The notes below the pieces were generated by a model that was not told the DNA's origin, made no database searches, and was given only the letters and a program-made list of their open reading frames with translations. Both the position numbers and the translations under genes were made by a program. Positions 41,781-55,152 of a stretch of 64,000 nt of DNA are shown here, piece after piece. Each line of letters begins with the position of its first letter. The first letter of the stretch is position 1. Source of the stretch: Alentia gelatinosa (lineage: Eukaryota; Annelida; Polychaeta; Phyllodocida; Polynoidae); the NCBI GenBank assembly GCA_950022655.1, contig OX465579.1, forward strand, positions 80,487,193 to 80,551,192, written 5' to 3'.

Positions 41781-41840
41781 GTATATGTATGCACATACAT
41801 GTACATGTACATGTATATGTATATATACACACACATACAC
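41731..41840. repeat. TA/TATG/CA microsatellite
   Basis: Alternating TA units with TG interruptions, then ACATGTACATGTAC and ACACACACATACAC. Confidence 0.93.
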
Positions 41841-44190
41841 CTGTATGTTTAACTCCGTCAGGGTCATATAGCTTATGAAAATAGCTCTCATAAATGCGGA
41901 TGTTTTTGTACTAATTCATCCTAATTAACCTCGTCTGATGTGCACGTTTCACCTCAGGAATTTTAAGCATGTCCGTGCGCGTGTGTACGAGTACGTTTCC
42001 GTCCACTCAGGAACCTGGAGGGTGACAGACGGGCAGACCTCAACAGATACGAGTTTCGATTCGGCCCACTGCCCACAACCTGTAGTGTATCAGCCTGTTT
42101 AGTCATTCATGTGTGACGGTACAGTGGGCCGGTTCCTTATTTGGGAACTAGGGCATAAGGGAGGGGAGGGGGAGGAATGCGGCCAGGGACCGGTAGGGGG
42201 CGGGGCGGAGCGCAGTGTGGCATAACTGAGTCAAATTAAGTCGTGATCCGCACATCTTAGGTCAGACATATAATATGTGAGGTACGTGCAGTGCATTCAG
42301 GTCTGATCCATAGAGCACCTAATGAGCGAATAAACCTGGTGTCTGACCCGCCTCTACATGACCTAACAGTATATGAGTTCATCTCAACTCAGTGACTCTT
42401 ACGCTAGGGTATGTAGCCAGAGCACCAGTATATCCTGTGGAATGTTCAGCATTTGAAAAAAAAAAAAAAAGTGTTATAGCATGGATGAAATGATTACAGT
42501 TAACAAATCATTCTCGATTTTAGAACTATTTGTATAATGGTATCAATTATATATCCTGTCGTCTTGGTACATTATTTTGTATCATAAAGGAGATTGGAGA
42601 TAACAGATGGCCTGTCAGCATGAGTAAAGCACATTAGTTCATATCTATTAATTAACTTAACCAGAGCGATTAACCAGGACAGATATGCGCTACACAGACA
42701 CACCCCAAATAAAGTCAAAGCTGTCTGCTGATAAAAGCACACCTTACGAAATTCCAAATTATTGCACAATGCCATCAGATCTTTTATATAACATGACATG
42801 TGGAATGATTTCATCTTATTTCACTTTTACGAACTCTATTACACTTTCGGAATGCTTCCCTGCATGTAGAGGTAGGAAGAAGATGTGACAACTGTTTTTC
42901 GGTGTCTGCTTTGATATACAAGGTCCAGACTTGTCCAGTATCTGTTACACTGTCACAGCTTGCATCTGGCCCCAGCCACTAGGATGATGTATAGTCTCTG
43001 TATCTACACCTCTGCTCCTATTCGTCAATCGTCCACGGCAAGACCACTATCAATCAAAAATTCATCCAGCAATAGGCCAATATATTCTCACATGATCTAA
43101 AGAGAGCATTCGGAAATAAATTACCGATATATCTTTCTTCGGAGTGCAGACTCGAGTGACAGTGTGGTTTTATGTTGATATATGAAAAAGCAGCATTAAC
43201 TTGCTATATATTCCTCCTAACCAAACAGGAGCACTCCTTAACGTTTACTTTGCGTTGCCATGTGGAATGGGAGTGGCTTGAAGTGGTGAATGGTGGTGGG
43301 GATTCTCTCAGGTGCCTTCTTCAATGCTTTGAACAGGGACTCCAACCGCTGACAAAAGGTCATAAGATACTTGGAAGCAGAGAGCCCTCCCTAATGTCCA
43401 GCACTCAGAGTACAACGATGTGAGCTTAGGACAAGACCTTGGCACATAAAGAAAATATGTCTGTCACTCTCAAAGTGGATATACCAATATCTCACCTGTA
43501 GTATATATACATGTACAGGTAAATGTGGAAATTAAAAACTGAGGCATACAAGTGCCAAACATGACAAGCGCAGGGAAGAAAAATGATAAAAATAGGAGAG
43601 TAAAATAAAGCGGAACGAAAATTGAATAGCAAGACAATAATAACAGAGGCATTCATAAGCGTTAAATATTATAGCTTCATAGTATCTTGCGATTCAGCTG
43701 CCAGAATATTGACATAAGAATCCCAAGAGTTGGCCAAATTTGTCTGTTATTTTCTATAATTAGAAGGAAACTCACGATGAAAATAGCCTGATGAAAATAA
43801 CTTGAATACAGACCAAGTTATTTTCATCGAGTGGGTTTATGATTTTATTTCACCCCGTATAACATTATTGCCTAATAAGATAAATCACCCAATTAACCAT
43901 TGAGTATTGGGTACACTACCTTCACGGCCGTGGAGTATGAGTTCATTACGTTAAGCCTATGGAGAAAAATACCGGGCATGGAGCATATTAAGAGGTTCGG
44001 GAGAGATTCTGTATACGCCATGGAACTTGAAACAAACCTGGAAATACGTTTTTAAGATCACATCTGGCGTGCGCGTGGAGTTTTCATGAACACTTCTGAT
44101 ATATTCTTATGCAATCTGTGCGAATGACAAGAATCTGACCCCTGACCTTTGGTCATGACCTGTCCAGGTCAGACCACCTCATACCACCTC

Positions 44191-44231
44191 GTTGCCATGG
44201 GCACCAAGAGGCCGATCGTTACCATGGTAAC
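44191..44231. promoter_or_regulatory. Two X-box-like palindromes
   Basis: 44218-44231 reads GTTACCATGGTAAC, a perfect palindrome fitting the RFX X-box consensus (GTNRCC, spacer, RGYAAC). 44191-44204 reads GTTGCCATGGGCAC, two mismatches from it. Binding is an inference. Confidence 0.45.
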
Positions 44232-46467
44232 ATTCCCATGCACCAGTCGGTTGGAGTCACTTCCGCATGGTGGCTTCCAATCACCAAGCACAAGTGAGCT
44301 GCCATCAAATCCACCGCAACTGGTGCAAACAAGACTGTGTATGGAGATCGCTCTTACTTTTGTTTTCCTCTGGGTTTTTTTTGCTCAGTCGGGGCAGTTG
44401 GGTGAGGTTTGGTGTGTTTTCTGGAGGTGGCGCTGGCCGTGGTTGATGAGGTGTGAACCTTCCTCTGGCAGAAGGCAGAGTCAGTCCTGTGTGCTCACAG
44501 ACCTGGCTTCTTGGCAAGGTCTGAGCTGGGTGTTAGGGTAAATGGCATATCACCAATGGTTTATAAGCGGTATAAGTGAGAATTGCTACATTTTGCAAAA
44601 CCAATCTCAGGCCTGTTGCTCGGAAAGAGAAAGAGCCTAGGAGTATTTCTACTAGAAGGTTGCTTTCACTATAGATAGCTGTCGAAGGAAATCAATAGTT
44701 ATAGATATATGTCGCCTATTACTGACTCACTGCATGAAGGGTTGCCTTTGAGGTAGTCTGGGGATAAACAGGAAAGCCAACATTTTGAATTTTCCATAAA
44801 TTCAGTCCCTACTAATGTCCAGATTTCTCCACTTTGATTTTGAAGACCTGGCTTATAATTGGTCTCTCCAGATCAATAGATAGAGCCAGGAATTTAGCAG
44901 CATGAACCTCTTCGTCACACACAAATGACTATCTGGTAATTCGGAGTCTACTTAGCTAACCACTTGAGTAGGATCCTGGTGAGATAAGATGTACTTGATC
45001 TAAGCTGGTGTGACGAAGTGTGGAAATCATGCACGTCTTATCAGTAACGACATACTCCAAGATAAGGTAGAAACTTCGCAGCGTTGATATCTGTGTTTGC
45101 AGCACGTAAGGATAATAAGGGGACAGGGACACCCCCACCCTCCTTCCCCAACCACCATTATGAACGGGCGATACCTCACTATGTTACAGGTACGTGCTGA
45201 GATAACATATCATGTATGTAAACATATGTCAGTTCTGGAGTTAAACGAAAGGCATCGACTCTCGAGATCCCAGTCAGAATTCTGTTTGGCGTCAATACCA
45301 AGAAATCAGGGATGGGTCCAGGATTTCCAAAGGGGCAGTCCAATCCACCATAAATCGGATCGACAGTAAGTGTGGGCACAAGGGTAAAATAAAATAAACC
45401 AAAAAAAAAAAAAAGATGAGGCCATTGAGTTTCCAAAAAACAATATATATATATAAACTGATTAAGGTATCAGAATTCCCAATTTTCGATGTGAGAGTCA
45501 TGGAAAGTTGTCACGAGGCCATTCAGCCAAATGACATATTTTCGGGCCCCTCTACAAGAAATGTCGGAAATACCGATACCCATAATATGTTTCCCTATTA
45601 TTATGTACCTTTGAATATTGAGATTATATCATATTTCTCACTTACAAACATGTCGATTCGATAGAAAACGTTATCTATTTTTCACGCTTCATCGATTTAT
45701 TGGGAGGGTGATAAAATATTTTGTATTTTCTTTGTCATTGTCAATTGACATTTAATCAATTGTAATGAATGTCAAATGAAATAGTCACCTCGTTCTAGGA
45801 ACTCGGTGAATATTTCTGACCAAAAGAACTCATTTTTCATTCAAACATACTAACCACGTCTCCATATAGTATACGAGCCAAGAATCTGCTTGGTTCATAA
45901 GCCCCTAAGATGTCCCTGGGTGAGAATATAACAACCATGTTTTGACACGGTTGTTAATCGTTACTTCCTCAAACAATCGTTACTAAGAGACTATAGCACC
46001 AGTTAGGATCTGACGAGAATTTGTCATTCTCAAGGTAGCGTTGGCTGTCCTGGGTAGTCTCACTGACGTCTCAAATGTCTTTGATATGAATATCAGAATT
46101 AGCAAGTGTTCCACTATAGAATATGATAACGAATTCCTTACCTACTTGATTGTCCTTCCATACTACCCTTAGTAAAACTCGAACATTTCTTTTCGCTACA
46201 CTACATCCCAAAACAACCCTTACTGTCGGGATTTATTTCTGATTATTCCAGGAGAGGATGAGTAGGTCGTTCAATCAACTATACTACTCTTTTTTTAATA
46301 TCAGCATCAATCCGCTGGTACAAACATCAGCCCCTGCAACCATCAAACGTGACGCTGAGTTTCTTGTAAGCTGGACAATCGAAATACTTTCTCTGACATG
46401 CTGGTATGAGGGCAACGCTTTGCCGTATGTAGTTGTAACCTGATAATGCTAGGTCTTTCAGAGCACG

Positions 46468-49400
46468 TCACCCAGTGTACAGGCGCAGGGTCCAGTGTGA
46501 ATGACAATGCGGGTCTGGTGGCTGTATGATAGGGCAGGGAGCCTCACCTGTGGGCTGGCGGACACCACCTGACTGTACCTGACCACAACACCCGGGGGCT
46601 CTCAGGTGTGGTGAGCTGTAATTGGGGTGCGGGGTGGGGGAGGTGCACATAGGAGACATTCCTTGGCCGGGGAGTCACGTCTTCAATGTGATAACAACAA
46701 ACAGAAACTGATTACGGTATATCCGGCTACTACGGACACACCTGACCGGATGGGATTACCTATGATTGGCCTCGGAAAATATTCCAAAAATCTCACCGTT
46801 TAGAACCAATCGATTTGTAGGCGTCATATATTTTAACATACTTCTCTGGGTTCGTCATAGTTATCTCTGCTAGGTTTCTAGTACTAGGAAGAGCTACTGA
46901 AGAAGCCATATTTTATTGAGAGTTCCTGCTACCAAGAATGGTTGAATAGTAAGACGCGATGAATGTAGACGACATATGAGCCATGGTGAGAAACTTCGAT
47001 GAACTTGGACAGTTTTCATTAATATACATAAGAGAAAATTCTGAACTGAGACTTTTCCCTGAAATGTTTCCCCATATTTTGATAAACAGACTATTCATCT
47101 TCTGGTAAAGTTTTGGGAAACCTTCCTGCAGAAGTAACCGATCTCCATTCAGTATCAGAGCAGCCTCTGCAGTGAATAGCCTGGGGCCCGCTGGGGAGGT
47201 GATATACATGTACATGTCTCGGTGAGAACTGTACTCTTACCTGTCTGCCCCAGGTGAGCTGTCTGGGTCAGTATTGAATAGTAGGTGTCTAATGAATGTG
47301 ATGTTTTACGATCTACATTGACATATATCAAACGTAAAATCCCGTGGATGAATATTGATGTTTATTGATACGGTCCAGATAAATCTAATACACCAATGGG
47401 ATTATGGTTGAATTTGAAAATAAAATAGTTTGCTTCATATTCAGCGGACAACTAGGTACATGTATGGTTATTAGGATAATTAGACAGAAGATATCACGTA
47501 GTAAAGCAATATCAATACCATAGCCAGTGGCAATATAATCTGATCATATATGCTAATCTCTACATCTCAGTTTATCGTAGAAATAGTGCTAGAATCCTTC
47601 ACTTTAGATCTTAAATACACAAAGTATAATCGCCTATTTAAGTATTTAATCGTCATAATGCCCACCGACCTGAGAGGACCTCGGCTACAGCTCCATGTCC
47701 ATACAAGGGTATGCATCAGGGTATGTGTGTCGTGATAGAGGTGGCAGGGGACAGGGCACGGGTGCTGGGCCTGAATATTGATTCTACATGGATCTGGCGG
47801 TGGTGGGTTGTGATTTTGGATCGTGGTGCGTGTTGCGGGGATCACAGTTCGACCAAGGCCGTAGCAGGCAAGGCCACAGCGCTGAACAGACAACATACGC
47901 CTGATACGGCCTCGTGGTTGTTTATTTGTACCCAGTCAGCAAAAAGAGATGTCTATACCCAACACATAGCAGCTTTTTATGGCGAAATAATATCTATATG
48001 CAACCGTACATGAAGATAACCAGATAACTAGTGACCCAGCCCAATACTAGCTTAATCGAAATCAAAATATTCAGGAAAGTCTTCTAAGTACTAAATGATC
48101 TCCAACTTAAGTTTAAAATGTTGAACAATAATGTCGACAATTCGTGATAGAGTGTTTTGACCCATATTCAAAGCAGTACGGCCAAGGATATATTGTTTGG
48201 TGATTTGATGTATTGCTCCACAGCTTTACACTTTCTGTGTTTCATACGTGGGTTATAGGAACATGGGCTGCGCGGTCTGATCTGAGACTTGATAGCGGAA
48301 TCAGCAGTTCTCAGTCTGGAGACCCACATTGCCCTTACAAGGCAATAAACACTGGGGGGTTCTACCAGCAAAGACAGGGCAAAACCCCAGCTTACTAGGC
48401 CTGTCACTGGTGATCCAGAGTAGAGTGGATAGAGAAGGTTCCAGTACCACCGACAGACCCACTGGTCGGGGTTATAAATAGATGACCTTTTGCAGTTTAC
48501 TCAATTCAACAAAATACAAGCGATCTGACAGAACGCAGTGTATGATTTGAATGGTCGAATATTAAAAACTATATGATCATATAGGTGGTAACTTCATATT
48601 CTTGATAAAAAAAAGAAAATTCCACATGGTTTGATACAACAATACATTTTAGTTGATTCCACAAGGCTGACAATAATTTGAGGCAATCAAGACACAGTCG
48701 AGCGTCAGCCACACATGATAAATAGTGTACAAACCCACAACCTGCAAGGAAAAGAACTAACATCAATGTCTTGGGAGCAACATACGCAAACCCCCGACCA
48801 AAGCTGTTCTAGTAGGTTTTATTGGCTGTCAGCTGTTCAACATTTATTAGTATATTTTTTGTTTTAACTCGCATGGCAGTAGTGGTTTTTTTTCCTGAGT
48901 GATAACAAAACGTAGGTGTATATTCACTTTCCATCAATCTTTAATGAGCTTTTAAAAAGAGCATTACTATGCAGGACAGTATGGCACTATATATTCACAA
49001 AAAAACATTCCATCAAAATGGCAAGGACAATTAAGTGTTTGATTAGGTCACACGTGAATACAAATATATGTCTACAGGGGTCGACGGCTAATGTCGGGCA
49101 ATCGCTGTGTGAAGTTATCCATCAACCTTGCAGCGTAGCGCCACTGCACCAATATCTATACCCGGCTGACAGCCGTTGACAGGCCCCTCAGTCGGCCTGG
49201 TGGAATCACCCCTTTAGATATTATCTAGAATAAAACTCACACATGTGATCTCGATTCCATAGCCACCTCACACCCCCACACTCGTGATACAGTAATCTAT
49301 ATTCTACTTCCACCTTCCCATGAACTTAGTAGCTGTCTAACCAGATATTTGTTTTGGGCTAAATGTTATATCCGTTTGGAAATGTCCTTTCTCTTTAGAT

Positions 49401-52400
49401 TCGATTGATAGACATGAGTAGATGTAAGAACTTGCTTTGATTTTTGCCTTCTGGGGGTTAATGTATGAGTATTTATATAGAAACATGCACAAGATAACTG
49501 GCTCTGCCAATTCTTGAATTGTTTTCATAAAAAAATCCATGTACGAACCTATCACCACTACACCTGCTACCACCACCAATTAACCTCTCAGCCACTCCAC
49601 TACACAACCAGAATAAAAACCACATGTTGCCCCATGTATTAGACCACAGGAGTAACTCCAAGTGGCCACACTCATCCAGACGTTCAGCCATACACAAGAC
49701 ACAACCACAACAGCCACAGTTCAGCCACAGAAACCACCTAGCCACTTAGTCACGTAATTACATCGACCTGGTGAATACTCACACGTCGACGAAATCTGTG
49801 AAAGCGTGTAGGACAGGGAGCCTTCTGTGGCACAGTCCCCCCGCCCCTCCTCTGTATTCTGCGAGCACGGCGTTCGCGGGGTTGCCAGGGCTGAGTCACC
49901 ACCCGGTCATGGGTCACTGCCTGTGGGGTATCTGACACACAGGTCAATAGTTGGGGTTGGTGGACTGAAGGGATGACCCACAGTGCATAAATCAGCCTGT
50001 CTCCAGGATACTGCCTGAGATAGGAGCTGATATCCACTGGCCGCTCACTTACAATAATCTCCCCTCTGCACCCTTATGACATCCCTTAGCAGGAGGATAG
50101 CCTTCTGTGGTGCTTGAATAGTATGGAGCAATGAAGCTTTTTAAAAATTAAAAAAACACACACACGGAGGGATTTTCTTTCGAAAAATGTGAACAAAATA
50201 TTTATAGAATATTGACGCTCCATGATATTGATAAGACATAGGCATATTTGGGCTAACAATAGTAACATGGAGGCTTGATTAAAAGTATAATACCACCTTC
50301 AGTATCACTGTGTATGGGGTAATTGGGCTATACCACAGCGATATTGAATCTACCCAGTGGTGTTGATGGAAATATCGGCTGGGTGAGGGCACCTTGAAGG
50401 CTTGACGCAGTGATTTACATTTTAATGCTCTACCTATGCGTCATCCTGCTGCCCCTTGTTCAGCATTATTGCTCCCCATTTCCTTTTCTCCTAGCATTTG
50501 GGAAATGGTCTCGAATTCCTGACCCTGCTCTAACAAGGAGAGGGTGCCTGCATATTGATGGTGGAGTCTACTCTTGAGCTCATCCAGATGAGTCATGTGT
50601 CATTACATATAGTTACACACATTTCTCGAGAGAATCTCCCTATAGAATCCTTTCCGACATCAAACAATATGCATTGCACTGAGTTGTGTGGTCCGTCTCG
50701 GTGCACGGATGGACCTTTTACAATATCGGTAAAGATTAGATGGACGTGACGAGGCGAACCCAGACGACAGTCACACTGCTGCCTGGTGTTTTCTGTAACG
50801 CGATCATGAACATGGTACATCTTCTCCCCAGTCGCTAACAAGGCCAATAAGCGAGACTCAGCGCTTCAGAACGTGATGGGGATGGTGATGGACCGACGGA
50901 GGGGGTAACAATCCGTTCTCTTCAAATTCGGGTGCACTTTTATCCAATTCCGGAACCAAGACCACACTCCATACGGAGACGGTGTGAGTGCTTTGTGTAG
51001 AATCATATTCTACAGATATTACGTGACAGTAGTGTTTTTACACGGGTAAAATCACGTGTGCATTCCCATAGTCAGAGTGTGTCTGTGGGACGCCATATGG
51101 AATCCATGATATTTTCATAGAAATATGAGATGGCCAGTGTGGTTTCGTTGACCCCTCTTGGTAAATAAACAAAAACAGTGGGCATTATATATATTTATAT
51201 ATAAATATATAAATAAATGTGATGGTTTATGACAACAAATAAAAGCTAATGTTAAAAACTCACTAAGAATCTTGAGTGATGGGGTTCTATTCCAAAATAC
51301 AAGTCAGCTTCATGAATCCCCAGGAAATGCTTCTTGTATATTACAGTAATAAATCTGAATTACAATTCTCATTGATAACAAAATATTATTTCTTTCGGAA
51401 AAAGGTTATCCGAATGTGCTCTTTGAGAAATATCAAAAATAAATTATCTTATCCAATAAGCATACATTTGAAATATACGACTCTGTAGGCCTCCTTTAAA
51501 ACGGAGTTGGAATGACAGTGACGAGAACCTGCTGTCTAAATATTTAATCTAGCCTGTACTTACTCTATCTCTAATCCAATCATGTTCATCCGAGAGCTTT
51601 TAGCTTGGTGTCAGGCTAGTGTAGCTGTAACTCTAGGAGGAAAGTTAGCCTCCAGAATCTGGTTACTACTGACATAGATAAGCCTGACAACGAGATACAC
51701 AGCTGTAGTACGGTTTGATAAATGTTCCCTGTGTATTCAAAGCCGATGTGTCCATCGTGTAGAGTTATGTACGATATCGAAATGTTTGTATGCCCAGCTG
51801 CCCATCAGCATTTGAGTCATGTTTTCTATATCACCGTTAATGTACTCAGTTTCAATTACTTGTATCACTAATCTCATAGACATGATAACCAGTAATAAGG
51901 CAGTATTGTGTAAGTCATTCTCCTCATGTTTATTGCGGGTATATCTTAGATCCAATATATTTAGATTACCAAACATTCTCAAGCAGAACATTCAGCCTTC
52001 AAGATATGGCAAGGTCATTTAGTACATCTATCTACAACATGAAGGGTAAACAGAATGGCTTGTTTATGTTACCATATAACATGTAACAAAAGTCATATAT
52101 TTGCAGGCACAAAGTTATAAACCCAAGATAATGAGATTATCAAAGGTTTCGTATCTATCGCCTCTCGTTTTAAACTTGTATATATCTATATACAGGCACG
52201 TGTACTCAGATAATTTTGTTCATTTAAAAAATATATAGCAATACCTTCATGGAAGACATTCAGGGGTTCGTATATGGACCATATTTAGTATTTGTATACA
52301 GCTTTATAAATATAATAACAAATGACCCCATTCAACTTTTTACATAAAACACCAATTCATATAACTTTCATCCAAACCCCGATCTCACATTTTCCACGAC

Positions 52401-53125
52401 AGACTAGTAATGCTATTATAAAAATGTAGCTATATTTATACATGGCATATACATTGTAAATATAAGAAAATCACCTTTTGTCTTTACAAGTAAAGTCATA
52501 TTTATATTCACAAGATATCAGTATTATAGACCAGTATACGATAAGCATAGTATTATCATATAAACATGAACATCACTTACAAAAACATGTACAAATAATG
52601 CCAACCTGTGTGAATCTGGCATTGACATAATCCAATCAATTAGGATAGAAACCATCGTCACTGAATTCACTGATGTGTCTATCTTATTGGTCACAGTGGA
52701 CAAATTCGTCGTTAAGTACTAATAACTCAGCAATAATCAATAAGTTAAGGAAGAGACAGGAGGACAGACAATGTCAGAGGTCGCGGAAAACTCGCCCATC
52801 ATTACAACTGGAAATATATCCTTTAAAGTGTTTTGCTGTATCTGGCAAAAAAAACCAGAATATTACAGAAAAAAAGAGTAGCCAGACATGGGGTGATCTG
52901 TTTGTACTCTTGAGTTTATGTCTGGTGGGAAGTAGACGAAGGCACGGGTTTGTAGTAGTTGCTAAGTGTTCAGTGGCCTCTTGTGTGACACAAGTGTTGA
53001 AAGGAGCCTGTGGTAGCTTACAGAAGCCTAATAATTGAACAAATGGACTGTGTCGTACTTAAAATCAGACAGGGCATCCGCCACCAATTATTTACGCATA
53101 CAGTATAGAGTTGCACATCCCCCAC
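46468..53125. other. Non-coding stretch
   Basis: No gene accepted. 46480-46650 is GC-richer with several CACCTG/CAGGTG E-boxes. 49850-50060 is GC-richer with a perfect AP-1 site (TGAGTCA near 49894) and GGGTCA/TGACCC half-sites. 51185-52600 is very AT-rich. Confidence 0.5.
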
Positions 53126-53313
53126 TTAAAGATTTATCGTTGCCATGGCAACAGAGACAACGTCGCAGATGTTCTTGAAATAGATGTCGTCTGTCGACTT
53201 GATCAATGGGGTCAGCATGACTTGGGTTTCCATAGCAACAAGAATTATGTCGTTTACCTAGCCTACCCAGACACGGAGAAGACTTTTTGAAACCACAAAC
53301 TCCCACCAGCCAT
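53126..53313 (-). pseudogene. Possible small coding remnant or frameshifted small gene
   Basis: Minus strand. A frame from 53313 reads MAGGSLWFQKVFSVSG then stops at 53263. In a different frame, 53257-53126 reads VNDIILVAMETQVMLTPLIK, STDDIYFKNICDVVSVAMAT, INL and a stop. Codon use of the second block looks coding and the ATG at 53313 has a good context (AAGATGGCT). The two blocks need a one-base shift to join. I do not recognise the protein. It may instead be chance, helped by the two X-box palindromes that fall inside it. Confidence 0.25.
53139..53239. promoter_or_regulatory. Pair of X-box (RFX) motifs 87 bp apart
   Basis: 53139-53152 is GTTGCCATGGCAAC, a perfect palindrome and a textbook X-box. 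53226-53239 is GTTTCCATAGCAAC, one mismatch from consensus. RFX factors bind such sites in promoters of ciliary genes. No clear target gene is adjacent. Confidence 0.45.
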
Positions 53314-55152
53314 CTTAACTTATTCAACATGGCACACTCGTCTGGTGTATGTACGTCTCGCTAGAAGACGCTGACCACAAGTTTATTTACAATCTCTAAG
53401 CCGAGTTTTGTTAACTGATTCCATATGACTATGTGGTGTCTACCCACATGGGGTATACTGAGAATGCGAATGATTATCCTCACAGCTATAACCGGACATT
53501 AGATTAAAAAATAAAATCAGACATCTTTAAACACATTCTGAGATTCGTTCCAGTTTATACACAAACACAGTCCTGCGTACTACTCGCCTCCAGCTTAAAC
53601 ACACATTAGGTAGAGAGTTAAAATAGACCAACCATTGCCAACTTAATGGATTGGTATTTTGATCCATGGTTTCACTTAACATATATAGAAGATATTGATA
53701 TACTTCATGGAAATTTATCAATATAACGTTCTAAATCCCTTTTGAGGTTATTTGTTAATTGTTTTCAGGAAGGCACTATTTGTCAGTGTGTCCTTTGATG
53801 AAAATATCTAATTTCGGTGGGTCAAATAACAGCAGTATTCAATTCAGGCGAGTATTCATGCTATAACCGTTCTACTATTACCCTTTATATAAATGAATGA
53901 GACCTGTTGAGTTGTATGTACGTTATGCCCTCGTTATATACAGAGAGTGTTCAGTGGCCGTATAGGTATAATATACACATGTACAATGTTGATCTACCTG
54001 TATAACGTCAGGTGGTTGAGAGACAAGGTTTTACCTGTGTAGACTCTAGGTCGATATTTATATATGTACTCTAAAGGGCTCACATCCGAGGATTTTGGAC
54101 AAAGGAGCTAATATCAATATTCATATACATTCATGTATATTTTGATTCCCGAAATCTAAGTACTGAAAAATAGATTTATGATTTTCAAAAAAAAGTGAAG
54201 AGGCAGCCCCCGCACTGCAGGGAGGTGACGTACAAAGAACTTCCCCCTTGTATATACATGTACGTGTTTTAAAACTGAAGTCAGACGATTCACTGTGCAC
54301 AGGTTGCGGTGTGTATAACTAACATGTAAACAGAATATGGTGAACCTTGAGGGAGGGCATTGACATGAATTCTACATCCTATCTGATAGTTACCGTCTCA
54401 CTATGAAATATAATGACAGTGAGTCTTGACATGTGACGATAGATCTTCTACCAGGGCATGTAGCCGGAGAACCACTTGCCTATCATGCACGCTCGCTGCT
54501 TATTTGATCCCTGTTATCACGAAAGAATAGGGATATACGATGGTCTAATTCCCATAGGTCGACTCAATTTACTCTGGTTCCAATATCAAAATAGCCATAG
54601 ATAAACAATTGATAATGGTTCGGAGAGATTCATAGGTATAGAAAGTGAGGGATATGAAATTCTCAAAGGCATACGAGCATGTCACTGCATAGATTTTCAG
54701 GTAGCCAACACACCACCTAATATATTTTCGTATACTAAAAGGATATCTATATGAAGGAGCAACCATATTATAGGTTTGATATCTTTGTAAGAGGCAAATA
54801 CCTCTGTGCTTTTTAATACAGCAGGTTCATGGTTAATACTGAGCCACCAAGTTAAATCGTTTGGAGTCTCCACCACAGGTATATGTTATCTATGCCCCAA
54901 ACAGGACATGTCATGTCTGCTTAGCACTAATGAATAAAATGAACACCGAATAAAATGAATTAACAATCGTCCTGACCTGCAGGTAAGTCCATAATGAAAA
55001 TGATATTGAGATTAAACCCACATGCTTTTCACTAAATATGAGATATGTAGTTGTTCACTGCCAGTGCAAATATAAAACACCATGTTTTAGTCAGTAAGTA
55101 ACGATAATGATAACAATGATATCACCAGTGTATGTGTAGGTAATCAACTCAT
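53314..55152. other. Downstream flank of the LRR gene
   Basis: AT-rich. Read on the minus strand it should hold the 3' untranslated region of the LRR gene. An ATTAAA at 54817-54812 and an AATAAA at 53387-53382 are possible polyadenylation signals, neither confirmed by context. Confidence 0.4.

Larger units (their letters stand above)
38516..46467. other. Non-coding stretch
   Basis: No gene accepted. Contains the TA-rich microsatellite at 41731-41840, a GC-rich patch at 42160-42220 (GGGGCGGGGCGGAGCG, GC-box-like), X-box-like palindromes at 44191-44231 and otherwise AT-rich sequence. Confidence 0.55.

Noticed and set aside
43172..43423. Plus-strand frame containing EHSLTFTLRCHVEWEWLEVV after an AACAG acceptor
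   Set aside because: The stretch looks mildly protein-like, but the acceptor lacks a pyrimidine tract and there is no donor in a fitting phase or family match.
44149..44541. 130-codon plus-strand open frame
   Set aside because: No domain, no splice borders, Trp/Phe-rich composition and no resemblance to a known protein; better explained by chance in GC-richer DNA.
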